A DNA stretch of 64,000 nucleotides, taken from the NCBI RefSeq assembly GCF_014055005.1, contig NZ_CP059570.1:2356001-2420000 (forward strand), read 5' to 3'. Below are positions 45,357 to 54,307 of the stretch, in pieces. The number at the start of each line of letters is the position of its first letter. Within the stretch, counting starts at the first letter, position 1. The stretch is from Neisseria dentiae. Lineage in GTDB: Bacteria; Pseudomonadota; Gammaproteobacteria; Burkholderiales; Neisseriaceae. The notes beneath the pieces are model-generated. The model worked only from the letters and a program-made list of their open reading frames with translations, had not been told where the DNA came from and searched no databases. The translations under genes and the position numbers were made by a program.

Positions 45357-46586
45357 ATGAGCGAATCCAACCAACTGCACAACCTGCTTTCCGAAATGGT
45401 GCAGGCTTATTCACAGAAAAACCAACCGCCGCACATCCCCACCCCCGCCGAAATCGGCACCCACCTGCACCCGCTGCTCGACCGCATGTGCGCCGAAGCC
45501 GAACAGCGCGGCGCTTCCGACATCTTTATCAGCGCCGGCTTCCCGCCCGCCATGAAAGTAAACGGCACGCTCACGCCCATGCCGCACAAGGCGCTCACCG
45601 GCGCCGACACCGCCGCCATCACCCAATCGACCATGAACGACGAGCAGCTCGAAGCCTTCAACCGCGATTTGGAGCTGAACTATTCGGTGCAGTCGCGCAG
45701 CAACACCCGCTACCGCGTTAACGCCTATCACGAACAAGGCCGCCCCGGCATGGTGTTGCGCCGCATCAACCAGCGCATTCCCAGCGTGGAAGAGCTGGCG
45801 CTGCCGCCGAAACTCAAAGACCTCGCCCTCACCCCCCGCGGCCTGCTGATTCTCGCCGGCCCCACCGGCTCGGGCAAATCCACCTCGATGGCCGCCATGA
45901 TCGACCACCGCAACCAAAAAATGCCCGGCCACATCGTAACCATCGAAGACCCCATCGAATACCTCTACCAGCCGCGCCGCTGCATCATCACCCAGCGCGA
46001 AGTGGGCATCGACACCGCCGACTGGAAACTGGCCGTGCAAAGCGCCATGCGCCAAGCGCCCGACGTTATCTGTATCGGCGAGGTGCGCAGCGAAGCCAGC
46101 ATGGAATACGCCCTCCAGCTTGCCCAAACCGGCCACTTGTGCGTGTTTACCCTGCACGCCAACAACGCCGCGCAGGCCATCGAGCGCATCATCAACTTCT
46201 ACCCCGAAGAGCGCCAGCCGCAAGTTTTGATGGATTTGGCGCTGAACCTCACCGCCATCATCGGCCAGCGTTTGGTGATTAAAAAAGGCCGCGGCCAGCG
46301 CACCGCCGTTATCGACCTGCTGCTCAACAACCCCGCCATGCAGGATTTGATTTTCAAAGGCGACCTGATGGACATCAAAGACCTGATGGTGCGCTCGAGC
46401 GGCGAAGGCATGCAAACCTTCGACCAGCACCTGTTCGACCTCTATATCAAAGGCCAAATCGAATACGACGAAGCCCTGCGCCAAGCCGACTCCGCCAACG
46501 ACCTGCGCCTGCGCATCCAGCTGCACGAAGAAGGCAACGATCCGAGCCGCCTGTATGACCGCATCAGCGATTTGAATTTGATGTAA
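45357..46586 (+). CDS. pilU: Type IV pilus ATPase PilU
   Basis: A PilT paralogue of 409 residues. The start at 45357 (MSESNQLHNLL) has AGGGA upstream; the longer frame reads through the Correia element and is rejected. Visible are Walker A GPTGSGKST (168-176), Walker B DVICIGEVRS, and HLCVFTLHANNAAQAIERI. PilU assists PilT-dependent retraction. It has a longer N-terminus than PilT. Confidence 0.95.
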   Translation: MSESNQLHNLLSEMVQAYSQKNQPPHIPTPAEIGTHLHPLLDRMCAEAEQRGASDIFISAGFPPAMKVNGTLTPMPHKALTGADTAAITQSTMNDEQLEAFNRDLELNYSVQSRSNTRYRVNAYHEQGRPGMVLRRINQRIPSVEELALPPKLKDLALTPRGLLILAGPTGSGKSTSMAAMIDHRNQKMPGHIVTIEDPIEYLYQPRRCIITQREVGIDTADWKLAVQSAMRQAPDVICIGEVRSEASMEYALQLAQTGHLCVFTLHANNAAQAIERIINFYPEERQPQVLMDLALNLTAIIGQRLVIKKGRGQRTAVIDLLLNNPAMQDLIFKGDLMDIKDLMVRSSGEGMQTFDQHLFDLYIKGQIEYDEALRQADSANDLRLRIQLHEEGNDPSRLYDRISDLNLM

Positions 46587-47079
46587 CGCGGGCGGAAGCC
46601 TTTGCGAAACCCGGTTGGAACGTGAGGGTTTTGCTTTCCCCGCCAATTATGCCCGGGCCTGCCCCGGGCATCTGTTATTTTTTAAGAACAAAAAACCTTT
46701 GCAAAAATACCTTGAGGCCGTCTGAAAAGCTTAAATTCCGTCATTAGCTTCAACGATTTAGCTTCAACGATTTTTGCAAAATTCTCAAAAAGATACTCGG
46801 GTCAAGCCCGAGCATGACGCAAGTGCTTTAAGGTGCCTAAAAGAATTTTGCAAAGGTCTCAGGCCGTCTGAAAACACCTGAACATCTCTACACTTCTGCA
46901 ACCTGTTCCTTCTCCCGTGGGAGAGAGCTAGAGAGAGGGCCTGTTTGGGCTTAGCCCATATCCGTTTCTTAGGCGGCTTCCATTTTGCTGCGACGGATTG
47001 CTATATGAATCGTGAAATCAATAAACCGTAACAGCAGCCGGGCATTTCAGACGGCCTGAAACCCTCCCGAAAACACCGT
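46587..47079. other. Repeat-rich intergenic region
   Basis: No gene. It holds uptake sequences, a single REP-like palindrome (46791-46819), a GAGACC-type repeat end (46845-46861) with a degraded left partner near 46693, and a stretch around 46910-46940 with CCCGTGGGAGAGAG. It appears to be the scar of nested small insertions between pilU and mnmE, which converge. Confidence 0.5.
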
Positions 47080-48447
47080 TTATTTTCCGATACAGAACCT
47101 CGAAAAAATCACCCCCAATAAATCGTCTGCCGTAAATTCACCGGTGATTTCGCTGCACGCGGCCTGCGCCAGCCGAAGGTGTTCGGCCAAAAGCTCGATT
47201 TGGTGGTTGCCGCACAGCGCGGCATTTTCCAATTCGGCTTCGGCTTCGTGCAGCGCGGCGAGGTGGCGGCGGCGGGCGAGAAACAGCCCTTCGCTCTCGC
47301 CCTGCCAGCCGATTTCGTTGAGCAGCGCCTGTTTGAGCAAATCCAAACCTGCGCCGGTTTTGGCCGAAAGTTTGATCAGCGTATCCGCACCGCTGGCCAG
47401 TTTGAGGCCGTCTGAAACCATTGCGGCGGTTTCGCCGGCCAAATCGATTTTGTTGCGGATTTCGATTTTTTTCAGCGTCGGCGGCAGGCTGTTCAGAATC
47501 GCTTGGGTTTTGGCGTTGATGCCCTCGGCCGGGTCAATCAGAACCAGCGCCACATCGGCTTCGCGCACGGCTTTTTGGCTGCGCTCGATGCCGATTTGCT
47601 CCACCACGTCGTCGGTGTCGCGCAAACCGGCGGTGTCGATGATGTGCACCGGCACGCCGTCGAGCGTAATCTGTTCGCGCACGGTGTCGCGGGTGGTGCC
47701 GGCGATGTCGGTAACAATCGCCACTTCGTCGCCCGCCAGCGCATTGAGCAGGCTTGATTTGCCCACATTGGGCGCGCCCACCAGCACCACATTCATGCCT
47801 TCGCGCAAAATCGCGCCCTGCTCGGCGCTCTGCAACACGGTTTTCAAGCGCCCTTGCAGTTCGGCCAGCCTGCCGCGCGCATCGGCGGCTTCGAGAAAAT
47901 CGATGTCTTCTTCGGGAAAATCCAGCGTGGCTTCCACCAGCATTCTGAGCGTAATCAAATCATCCACCAGCGCGTGAATGTGCTGCGAAAACGCGCCTTT
48001 GAGCGAGCGCACGGCCATGCGCGCGGCCGATCGGCTGGAAGCATCAATCAAATCGGCCACGCTCTCGGCCTGCGCCAGATCGAGTTTGTTGTTGAGAAAT
48101 GCGCGTTTGGTAAATTCGCCCGGCTCGGCCAGGCGCGCCCCCAACTGCAAACAGCGCGACAGCAGCATCTGCATCACCACCGGTCCACCGTGGCCTTGCA
48201 GCTCGAGCACGTCTTCGCCGGTGAAACTCGCCGGTGCGGCGAAATACAGCATCAGGCCGGTATCGATGGCTTGGCCGTCTGAATCGAGAAAATCGGTATA
48301 TAAAGCCACCCTCGGCTTGGGCGTTTTGCCGCCGCTGAGGGTTGCGGCCAACGGCAGCAGGTTTTTGCCGGAAATACGGACAACACCCACGCCGCCGCGT
48401 CCGGGCGCGGTGGCGATGGCGGCTATGGGATTTTGAGATGCAGACAT
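47080..48447 (-). CDS. mnmE: tRNA uridine-5-carboxymethylaminomethyl modification GTPase MnmE
   Basis: A 455-residue protein acting with MnmG on U34 of certain tRNAs. The N-terminal domain starts IAAIATAPGRGGVGVVRISG; the helical domain carries an inserted G domain with GAPNVGKSSLL (G1, about 224-234), DIAGTTRD, DTAGLRDT and NKID. It ends with the catalytic C-terminal CIGK. Complete and normal length. Confidence 0.97.
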   Translation of the reverse strand: MSASQNPIAAIATAPGRGGVGVVRISGKNLLPLAATLSGGKTPKPRVALYTDFLDSDGQAIDTGLMLYFAAPASFTGEDVLELQGHGGPVVMQMLLSRCLQLGARLAEPGEFTKRAFLNNKLDLAQAESVADLIDASSRSAARMAVRSLKGAFSQHIHALVDDLITLRMLVEATLDFPEEDIDFLEAADARGRLAELQGRLKTVLQSAEQGAILREGMNVVLVGAPNVGKSSLLNALAGDEVAIVTDIAGTTRDTVREQITLDGVPVHIIDTAGLRDTDDVVEQIGIERSQKAVREADVALVLIDPAEGINAKTQAILNSLPPTLKKIEIRNKIDLAGETAAMVSDGLKLASGADTLIKLSAKTGAGLDLLKQALLNEIGWQGESEGLFLARRRHLAALHEAEAELENAALCGNHQIELLAEHLRLAQAACSEITGEFTADDLLGVIFSRFCIGK

Positions 48448-48510
48448 AAAATATTCCGTTTTATTTGAAAACCGTAAACAAGAGACACTCTTCCGTACAC
48501 AGGCGCGCGA

Positions 48511-48813
48511 TTAAAACAGCAGATACGCCAGCACGGCGGCAGGCAGAAACACGGGAAACAGAATCAAAAACCAATCAAAAGTGTTCAGCTGCCGGCCGAC
48601 TGCCGCTTTACGGCTCATAAACAGGCAGAACGAACATACACACAATAAAACGCCGCATAAACCGAGCAACAGCGAAATCAGTTGATCTTCGGGGCGCACA
48701 CCGCCCGTTTGTTGCAGCAAGAGATACGGGATGTATAAGAAAAAAATAAACAGAAACCCCAGAAAAGAGCAGGATGCCGCGACAAGCCAAGGGAACCATT
48801 TCAGTTTCATCAA
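48511..48813 (-). CDS. Small membrane protein of unknown function
   Basis: A 100-residue protein with three predicted membrane segments (about 9-33, 45-67 and 80-99) and a conserved-looking MSRKAAVGR loop. No family recognised. It starts MMKLK; the second ATG may be the true start. It lies between mnmE and the PhnA-like gene. Confidence 0.55.
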   Translation of the reverse strand: MMKLKWFPWLVAASCSFLGFLFIFFLYIPYLLLQQTGGVRPEDQLISLLLGLCGVLLCVCSFCLFMSRKAAVGRQLNTFDWFLILFPVFLPAAVLAYLLF

Positions 48814-48842
48814 ATATTTTTTGAAAGTTTTTGAATAGGGCG

Positions 48843-48896
48843 ATTATATAGTAAAGGCCGTCTGAAAACCGTTTCAGACGGCCTTTACTATATAAT
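48843..48896. repeat. Perfect 54-bp palindrome carrying paired uptake sequences and TATAAT boxes
   Basis: Two 25-bp arms match exactly around a 4-bp loop. Each arm contains an uptake sequence and ends in ATTATATAGTA, so a TATAAT faces outward on both strands (48891-48896 plus; 48848-48843 minus). It lies between divergent genes, so it may supply -10 boxes to both. Confidence 0.8.
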
Positions 48897-48958
48897 TCGG
48901 CTTTTCACACCAAATTTTTAAGATTATTAAGATTACTAAGATTATAAGGAACCCGACC

Positions 48959-49288
48959 ATGACCCTACCCGCCTGCCCGCAATGCGGCTCCGAACTGACC
49001 TATCACGACGGCGTGCAATTCGTCTGCCCCGAGTGCGCCCACGAATGGCAGGAAAACGAATCCGCCGCCGAAGAAACGTTAACGGTGAAAGATGCCAACG
49101 GCACGCCGCTGGCCGACGGCGACACCGTGGTGCTGATTAAAGATTTGAAAGTGAAAGGCAGCTCGATGGTGATCAAACAGGGCACCAAAGTGAAAGGCAT
49201 CCGCCTTCAGGAAGGCGACCACGACATCGCCTGCAAAATCGACGGCAGCGCCATGAACCTGAAGTCGGAATTCGTGAAAAAAGCCTGA
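48959..49288 (+). CDS. PhnA/YjdM-type zinc-ribbon protein
   Basis: A 109-residue protein: N-terminal zinc ribbon (C6-x2-C9, C23-x2-C26), then a PhnA C-terminal domain (VKDANGTPLADGDTVVLIKDLKVKGSSMVIKQGTKVKGIRL). Despite the name alkylphosphonate utilisation protein, E. coli YjdM is not required for phosphonate use, so the function is open. The ribosome site AAGGAA is clear. Confidence 0.9.
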   Translation: MTLPACPQCGSELTYHDGVQFVCPECAHEWQENESAAEETLTVKDANGTPLADGDTVVLIKDLKVKGSSMVIKQGTKVKGIRLQEGDHDIACKIDGSAMNLKSEFVKKA

Positions 49289-49320
49289 AACCTTTGCAAA
49301 AGTTTGCCCCGCCGCCGTGC

Positions 49321-49326
49321 TATAAT
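49321..49326 (+). promoter_or_regulatory. -10 box of the RNase P RNA gene
   Basis: A perfect TATAAT eight bases before the RNA. The upstream -35 is not clear (TTGCAA at 49294, with a 21-bp spacer). Confidence 0.6.
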
Positions 49327-49333
49327 CCGCCCC

Positions 49334-49803
49334 GCATACAGGCCGGGCAGACAGCCGCCGCGCAGCGCGTAAGGCCTGCGGGGAGGAAAGTCCGGGCTAC
49401 ACAGGGCAGGATGCCGGCTAACGGCCGGGCGTGGCAACACGACGGAAAGTGGAACAGAGAGCAGAACCGCCGATGGTTCCGAGATACTGCCGCCAGCCTT
49501 TTGCGTTATGCAAGGCGGCGTGCCGCAGACAGTACAGATAGTACGGCAAGGCACGCCAACACCGCAGAGCGCAAAAGGCTGGCGGTAGGGAGCACAGGCA
49601 AGGGTGAAAAGGTGCGGTAAGAGCGCACCGTGCACTTGGTAACAAGGCGCAGCAGGCCAAACCCCATCCGTAGCAAGACCAAACAGAACGCACAGACGCG
49701 GCCCGCCGAGCGTTCGGGTAGGTTGCTGGAGCACATCAGTAATGGTGTGCCTAGAGGAATGGCTGTCCGCGACAGAACCCGGCTTACCGCCCGACCTGTA
49801 TGC
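49334..49803 (+). ncRNA. rnpB: RNase P RNA with enlarged P12 arm
   Basis: Catalytic RNA that matures tRNA 5' ends. Helix P1 (GCATACAGG with CCTGTATGC), GAGGAAAGTCCGGGC (P4/CR-I), GGTGCGGTAAGAGCGCACC (P10-P11 region), AGACCAAACAGAACG and the 3' GACAGAACCCGGCTTA mark a type A RNA. It is about 470 nt against roughly 377 in E. coli. The excess lies between CCGATGG and CAGGCAAGGGTGAAA (49477-49594), where P12 is normally about 20 nt. It forms a 19-bp stem (49487-49505 with 49570-49588) topped by a Correia-core-like sequence at 49522-49552. Confidence 0.95.
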
Positions 49804-49817
49804 ACGATATTTTTCAA

Positions 49818-49847
49818 GAGGCCGTCTGAAACTTTTCAGACGGCCTC
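49818..49847 (+). terminator. Uptake-sequence hairpin after rnpB
   Basis: GAGGCCGTCTGAAA pairs with its complement 15 bp beyond the RNA 3' end. Confidence 0.6.
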
Positions 49848-49852
49848 AAGCT

Positions 49853-50016
49853 TGAGACCTTTGCAAAACCCTTCAGATGAGGATGCAGTTCAAGGCGTAG
49901 CAGCGCAGCGAGCGCAGACATAACATGAAGTTAGGCAAGCGAGCGGGCAGTACCCTAAAGGGCATAAACGCACAACGCAGAAATGCACCGCAGATGGGGG
50001 TTTTGCAAAGGTCTCA
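49853..50016. mobile_element. 164-bp MITE-like element with IS1106-type ends
   Basis: The perfect terminal repeat TGAGACCTTTGCAAAACCC is present at both ends in inverted orientation. The interior has no ORF and includes GCAGCGCAGCGAGCGCAG. It lies between rnpB and mutS, ending about 60 bp before the mutS start, and so may separate mutS from older promoter sequence. Confidence 0.6.
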
Positions 50017-50076
50017 GCTTTTCTTTCTTTTGCTACAATAGCCCTCCCTTTTCCACCCGCACAAAGGCCGTCTGAA

Positions 50077-52674
50077 ATGACCAAACCCGCCGTTTCCCCG
50101 ATGATGCAGCAATATCTCGACATCAAAGCCGGCCATGCCGACAAACTGGTGTTTTACCGCATGGGCGACTTTTACGAGCTGTTTTTCGACGACGCGGTGG
50201 AAGCGGCCAAGCTGTTAGACATCACGCTGACCACCCGCGGCCAGCTCAACGGCGAACCGATTAAAATGGCGGGCGTGCCGTTTCACGCCGCCGAGCAATA
50301 TCTGGCGCGGCTGGTGAAAATGGGCAAAAGCGTGGCGGTTTGCGAGCAGGTGGGCGAAGTGGGCGCGACCAAAGGGCCGGTGGAGCGCAAAGTGGTGCGC
50401 ATCGTTACCCCCGGCACGCTCACCGATTCGGCCTTTCTCGAAGACAAAGAAACCAACCGCATCGTGGCCGTGTGCGCCGGCAAGAAACACATCGGGCTGG
50501 CGTGGGCCTCGCTGCAAAGCGGTGAGTTCAAAGCCAAGCTCACCACCGCCGACAAACTGCCCGACGAACTGGCGCGTTTGCAGGCCGCCGAAATCCTGCT
50601 GCCCGACGGCAAAAACGCGCCCGCCGTTCAGGCGGCCAACATCACGCGGCTCAACCACTGGCAGTTTGCCGCCGATGCCGCCGCCAAACTGTTAACCGAC
50701 CATTTCGGCTGCCAGGATTTGCGCGGCTTCGGCCTCGATATCGAAGCGCACGCCGAAGCCGTCGGCGCGGCCGGTGCGCTGCTTAACTATATCCGCCTTA
50801 CCCAAAACCGCCTGCCGCAACACCTCGACGGCCTCTCGCTCGAAACCGAAAACCAATACATCGGCATGGACGCCGCCACCCGCCGCAACCTCGAAATCAC
50901 CCAAACGCTCGCCGGCAAAAAAGCGCCGACGCTGTTTTCGGTGCTCGACGAATGCGCCACCCACATGGGCAGCCGCCTGCTCGCGCTGTGGCTGCACCAC
51001 CCGCTGCGAAACAGAAGCCACATTCAGGCGCGCCAGCAGGCGGTTTTGGAACTGCAAAACCACTATGCCGATGTACAGGCCTGTCTGAAAAGCGTGGCCG
51101 ACATCGAACGGATCGCCGCCCGCATCGCCGTTGGCAACGCCCGCCCGCGCGACTTGGCCGCCCTGCGCGACAGCCTGTTGGTGCTGGCCGAAACGCCGGT
51201 GCCCGCCGGCGGCAGCGCCTTGCTGCAAACCCTGCAAAACGTGTTCCCCGAAACCCTGCCGACCGCCGAAAAACTGCAAGCGGCCATCCTGCCCGAGCCT
51301 GCCGTGTGGCTGAAAGACGGCGGCGTCATCAACCACGGCTTCCACCCCGAATTGGACGAGTTGCGCCACATCCAAAACCACGGCGACGAATTTTTGCTCG
51401 CTCTCGAAGCGCGCGAACGCGAACGCACCGGCCTATCCACCTTAAAAGTGGAATTCAACCGAGTGCACGGCTTTTATATCGAATTATCCAAAGTGCAGGC
51501 CGAGCAGGCGCCCGCCGACTACCAGCGCCGCCAAACCCTGAAAAACGCCGAACGCTTCATCACCCCCGAATTAAAAACCTTTGAAGACAAAGTGCTCAGC
51601 GCGCAAGAACGCTCGCTCGCGCTCGAAAAACAACTCTACGACACCCTGCTCAAAGAGCTTCAGACGGCCTTGCCGCAATTGCAGAAGGCCGCCAAAGCCG
51701 CCGCCTCGCTCGACGTACTCTCCACCTTCGCCCGCCATGCCGAAGAGCGTGGCTATGTGTGCCCCGAGTTTGCCGACTACCCGCTGATTGAAATCAGCAA
51801 CGGCCGCCACCCCGTGGTCGAGCGGCAGGTGCGCCACTTCACCGCCAACAGCACCGGCCTCGACCACAAACACCGCCTGATGCTGCTCACCGGCCCCAAT
51901 ATGGGCGGCAAATCCACCTATATGCGCCAAGTGGCCCTAATCGTGCTGCTGGCGCACACCGGCGCCTTCGTGCCCGCCGACGCCGCCAAAACCGGCCCCA
52001 TCGACCAGATTTTCACCCGCATCGGCGCCAGCGACGACTTGGCCGGCAACCGCTCCACCTTTATGGTGGAAATGAGCGAAACCGCCTACATCCTGCACCA
52101 CGCTACCGAAGAATCGCTGGTGTTGATGGACGAAGTCGGCCGCGGCACCTCCACCTTCGACGGCCTCGCGCTGGCGCAGGCGATTGCCGAACACCTTTTG
52201 CAGAAAAACAAATCGTTCAGCCTGTTTGCCACCCACTATTTCGAGCTGACCCGCCTGCCCGAAGCGCACGCCACCGCCGTTAATATGCACCTCTCGGCGC
52301 TGGAACAGGGGCAGGACATCGTGTTTCTGCACCACATCGAACCCGGCCCCGCCAGCAAAAGCTACGGCATCGCCGTGGCCAAACTCGCCGGCCTGCCCGC
52401 GCGCGCGCTCAAATCCGCCCGCAAACATTTGAACGAACTCGAAGCACAGGCTGCCGCCAACCGCCCGCAGATGGATATTTTCAATATGATGCCGTCTGAA
52501 AACGACGGCGGTTTCGACGGCGGAGAAAGTTTTTCAGACGGCCACAACCCTGAAAACAACCCGCCCGCCGAACCCAACCCCGCGCTGGCCATGCTGGCCG
52601 ACATCCGCCCCGACGAACTCTCGCCGCGCGAGGCTCTGGATATGCTCTACCGTTTGAAAGAGTTGGCAGAATAG
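50077..52674 (+). CDS. mutS: DNA mismatch repair protein MutS
   Basis: An 865-residue mismatch-recognition ATPase. The N-terminal mismatch-binding motif FYRMGDFYELF (F and E reading the mispair) falls at about 26-36. The ATPase domain has GPNMGGKSTYMRQ (from 606), DEVGRGTSTFDGLALA and ATHYFELTRL. The C-terminal linker (about 805-830) is encoded partly by an inverted pair of uptake sequences (MMPSEN...FSDGH) within the gene, the upstream one being of AT type. The start is preceded by an uptake sequence overlapping the ATG. Confidence 0.97.
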   Translation: MTKPAVSPMMQQYLDIKAGHADKLVFYRMGDFYELFFDDAVEAAKLLDITLTTRGQLNGEPIKMAGVPFHAAEQYLARLVKMGKSVAVCEQVGEVGATKGPVERKVVRIVTPGTLTDSAFLEDKETNRIVAVCAGKKHIGLAWASLQSGEFKAKLTTADKLPDELARLQAAEILLPDGKNAPAVQAANITRLNHWQFAADAAAKLLTDHFGCQDLRGFGLDIEAHAEAVGAAGALLNYIRLTQNRLPQHLDGLSLETENQYIGMDAATRRNLEITQTLAGKKAPTLFSVLDECATHMGSRLLALWLHHPLRNRSHIQARQQAVLELQNHYADVQACLKSVADIERIAARIAVGNARPRDLAALRDSLLVLAETPVPAGGSALLQTLQNVFPETLPTAEKLQAAILPEPAVWLKDGGVINHGFHPELDELRHIQNHGDEFLLALEARERERTGLSTLKVEFNRVHGFYIELSKVQAEQAPADYQRRQTLKNAERFITPELKTFEDKVLSAQERSLALEKQLYDTLLKELQTALPQLQKAAKAAASLDVLSTFARHAEERGYVCPEFADYPLIEISNGRHPVVERQVRHFTANSTGLDHKHRLMLLTGPNMGGKSTYMRQVALIVLLAHTGAFVPADAAKTGPIDQIFTRIGASDDLAGNRSTFMVEMSETAYILHHATEESLVLMDEVGRGTSTFDGLALAQAIAEHLLQKNKSFSLFATHYFELTRLPEAHATAVNMHLSALEQGQDIVFLHHIEPGPASKSYGIAVAKLAGLPARALKSARKHLNELEAQAAANRPQMDIFNMMPSENDGGFDGGESFSDGHNPENNPPAEPNPALAMLADIRPDELSPREALDMLYRLKELAE

Positions 52675-52881
52675 AATAACGAAATGCCCGTGCCTGATCC
52701 GAGCATCTCGTTGCATCAAAAGAAATAAAATAACAGATACCCGGCCCAAGGCCGGGTATGGCGGATTCCAATATTTCCAAGCTTGGGCCGGCTTTTTACA
52801 AAAGCCCCAAGCCGCAAGATGTGAAAAGAAATATGAAAAAAGAAACCTTTGCCGGGCAAAGGCCGTCTGAAACCGGCAGGC

Positions 52882-52951
52882 AAAAAAACGCCCTTGTAAA
52901 CAAGGGCCGAAGTGTTTTTCCGAAAGGATAAACAGTTATGAAAAGTTGCTG
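52882..52951 (-). ncRNA. Candidate small RNA, about 70 nt
   Basis: On the minus strand, TTGGCA (52987-52982), an 18-bp spacer and a perfect TATAAT (52963-52958) predict a start near 52951. The transcript would end at a strong intrinsic terminator, GCCCTTG-TTTA-CAAGGGC (52907-52890), followed by seven Ts (52888-52882). No convincing ORF lies inside. The 5' part is single-stranded and pyrimidine-rich (TTTATCCTTTC), as in base-pairing regulators. I cannot assign it to a known neisserial sRNA. The rest of 52675-53059 holds one divergent REP-like palindrome (52736-52762) and an uptake sequence. Confidence 0.6.
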
Positions 52952-53059
52952 ACACTCATTATACTCACGCGCTTTACAGAATGCCAAATTTAGCTAGCGC
53001 CCTGCCCGATGTTGTCTGTTTTGCGCCACAAGTTTGTTTTTATTGAAAAAATATTCAAA

Positions 53060-54307
53060 ATGAATGCACACACCGTTTACACCGCCTTTCTGTTTTTTCT
53101 CGTGTTTTCCACCGCTTTGCAGCTTTACCTGTCGGTGCGCCAAAGCCGTGCCGTGCTCAAACACCGCCATGCCGTGCCGCAGGATTTCAGCGCCACCGTA
53201 CCGCTCGAAGACCACCAAAAAGCGGCCGACTACACGCTGGCCAAACAGCGGCTGGCGCGCTACCGCATTGTGTTTGAAACCCTGCTGCTGCTGGTGTTCA
53301 CCTTCGGCGGCGGCCTCAACCTGCTGGCGGCCTTGAGCATGAAGTTTTCAGACGGCCCCATCACGCAGGGCGTGGTTTTGGTTGCGCTGTTCGCCTTAGT
53401 GAATACCGTGCTTTCGCTGCCGCTTGATTGGTACGGCACGTTCAGGCTCGAAGCGCGTTTCGGCTTCAACCGCAGCACGCCGGCGGTGTTTTTCGGCGAC
53501 CGCATCAAAGGGCTGCTGCTGGGCGCGGTTATCGGCGTGCCGCTGCTGTATGCCGCGATTTACCTGATGGGCGTAACCGGCGCGCTGTGGTGGCTGTGGG
53601 TGTGGCTGCTGTGGCTGGGCTTTTCGCTCGCGCTGCTGTGGGCGTTTCCGAAATGGATTGCGCCCATGTTCAACAAATTCGAGCCGCTGCCCGAAGGCCG
53701 TCTGAAAACGCAGATCGAAAACCTGCTCGAACGCACCGGCTTCAAAAGCAACGGCATTTTCGTGATGGACGGCAGCAAACGCTCCGGCCACGGCAACGCC
53801 TATTTCACGGGTTTGGGCGCCAACAAGCGCATTGTGTTCTACGACACGCTGCTTGAAGATATGCGGCCCGACGAAGTGGAAGCGGTGCTGGCGCACGAGC
53901 TGGGGCATTTCAAACACAAACACATCGTCAAACAGATGCTGGTAACGTTTGCGCTGGCTTTGGCGGTGTTGTTCGTTCTCGGCCTGCTGATGCCGCAGGC
54001 GGCGTTTTACACGGGGCTGGGCGTGGCCTACCCCAGCCACGCCATGGCTTTGCTGCTGTTTTTGCTGGTGCTGCCGGTGTTTGCCTTTCCGTTTTCGCCG
54101 CTGGGCAGCCTGATGTCGCGCAAAAACGAATTCGAGGCCGACCGCTTCGCCGCCGCCGCCGCTTCTGCGGGCGACCTGATTGCCGCCCTCACCAAACTCT
54201 ACCGCAGCAACGCCTCGAGTTTGGTGAGCGACAAATGGTATTCGCGCTTTTACGATTCCCACCCCGGCGCACGCGAGCGGGTGGCGGCGCTGAAAAAGGC
54301 CGTCTGA
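53060..54307 (+). CDS. M48 family (Ste24/CAAX prenyl protease-like) membrane metallopeptidase
   Basis: Start set at 53060 (MNAHTVYTAFLFF; 415 residues), though a frame from 53009 is open. It has about seven membrane segments and the Ste24 layout: an N-terminal TM, a long loop (LYLSVRQSRAVLKHRHAVPQDF), SLPLDWYGTFRLEARFGFNRSTP, catalytic HELGH (279-283) with the third ligand in NEFEADRFA, and a C-terminal SSLVSDKWYSRFYDSHPG. In bacteria these proteins probably degrade or clip membrane proteins. It is preceded by the sRNA locus and followed by the LOG gene. Confidence 0.9.
   Translation: MNAHTVYTAFLFFLVFSTALQLYLSVRQSRAVLKHRHAVPQDFSATVPLEDHQKAADYTLAKQRLARYRIVFETLLLLVFTFGGGLNLLAALSMKFSDGPITQGVVLVALFALVNTVLSLPLDWYGTFRLEARFGFNRSTPAVFFGDRIKGLLLGAVIGVPLLYAAIYLMGVTGALWWLWVWLLWLGFSLALLWAFPKWIAPMFNKFEPLPEGRLKTQIENLLERTGFKSNGIFVMDGSKRSGHGNAYFTGLGANKRIVFYDTLLEDMRPDEVEAVLAHELGHFKHKHIVKQMLVTFALALAVLFVLGLLMPQAAFYTGLGVAYPSHAMALLLFLLVLPVFAFPFSPLGSLMSRKNEFEADRFAAAAASAGDLIAALTKLYRSNASSLVSDKWYSRFYDSHPGARERVAALKKAV

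Noticed and set aside
49206..49820. Open frames on both strands across rnpB
   Set aside because: The segment is RNase P RNA by conserved sequence and helix P1; the frames carry no protein features.
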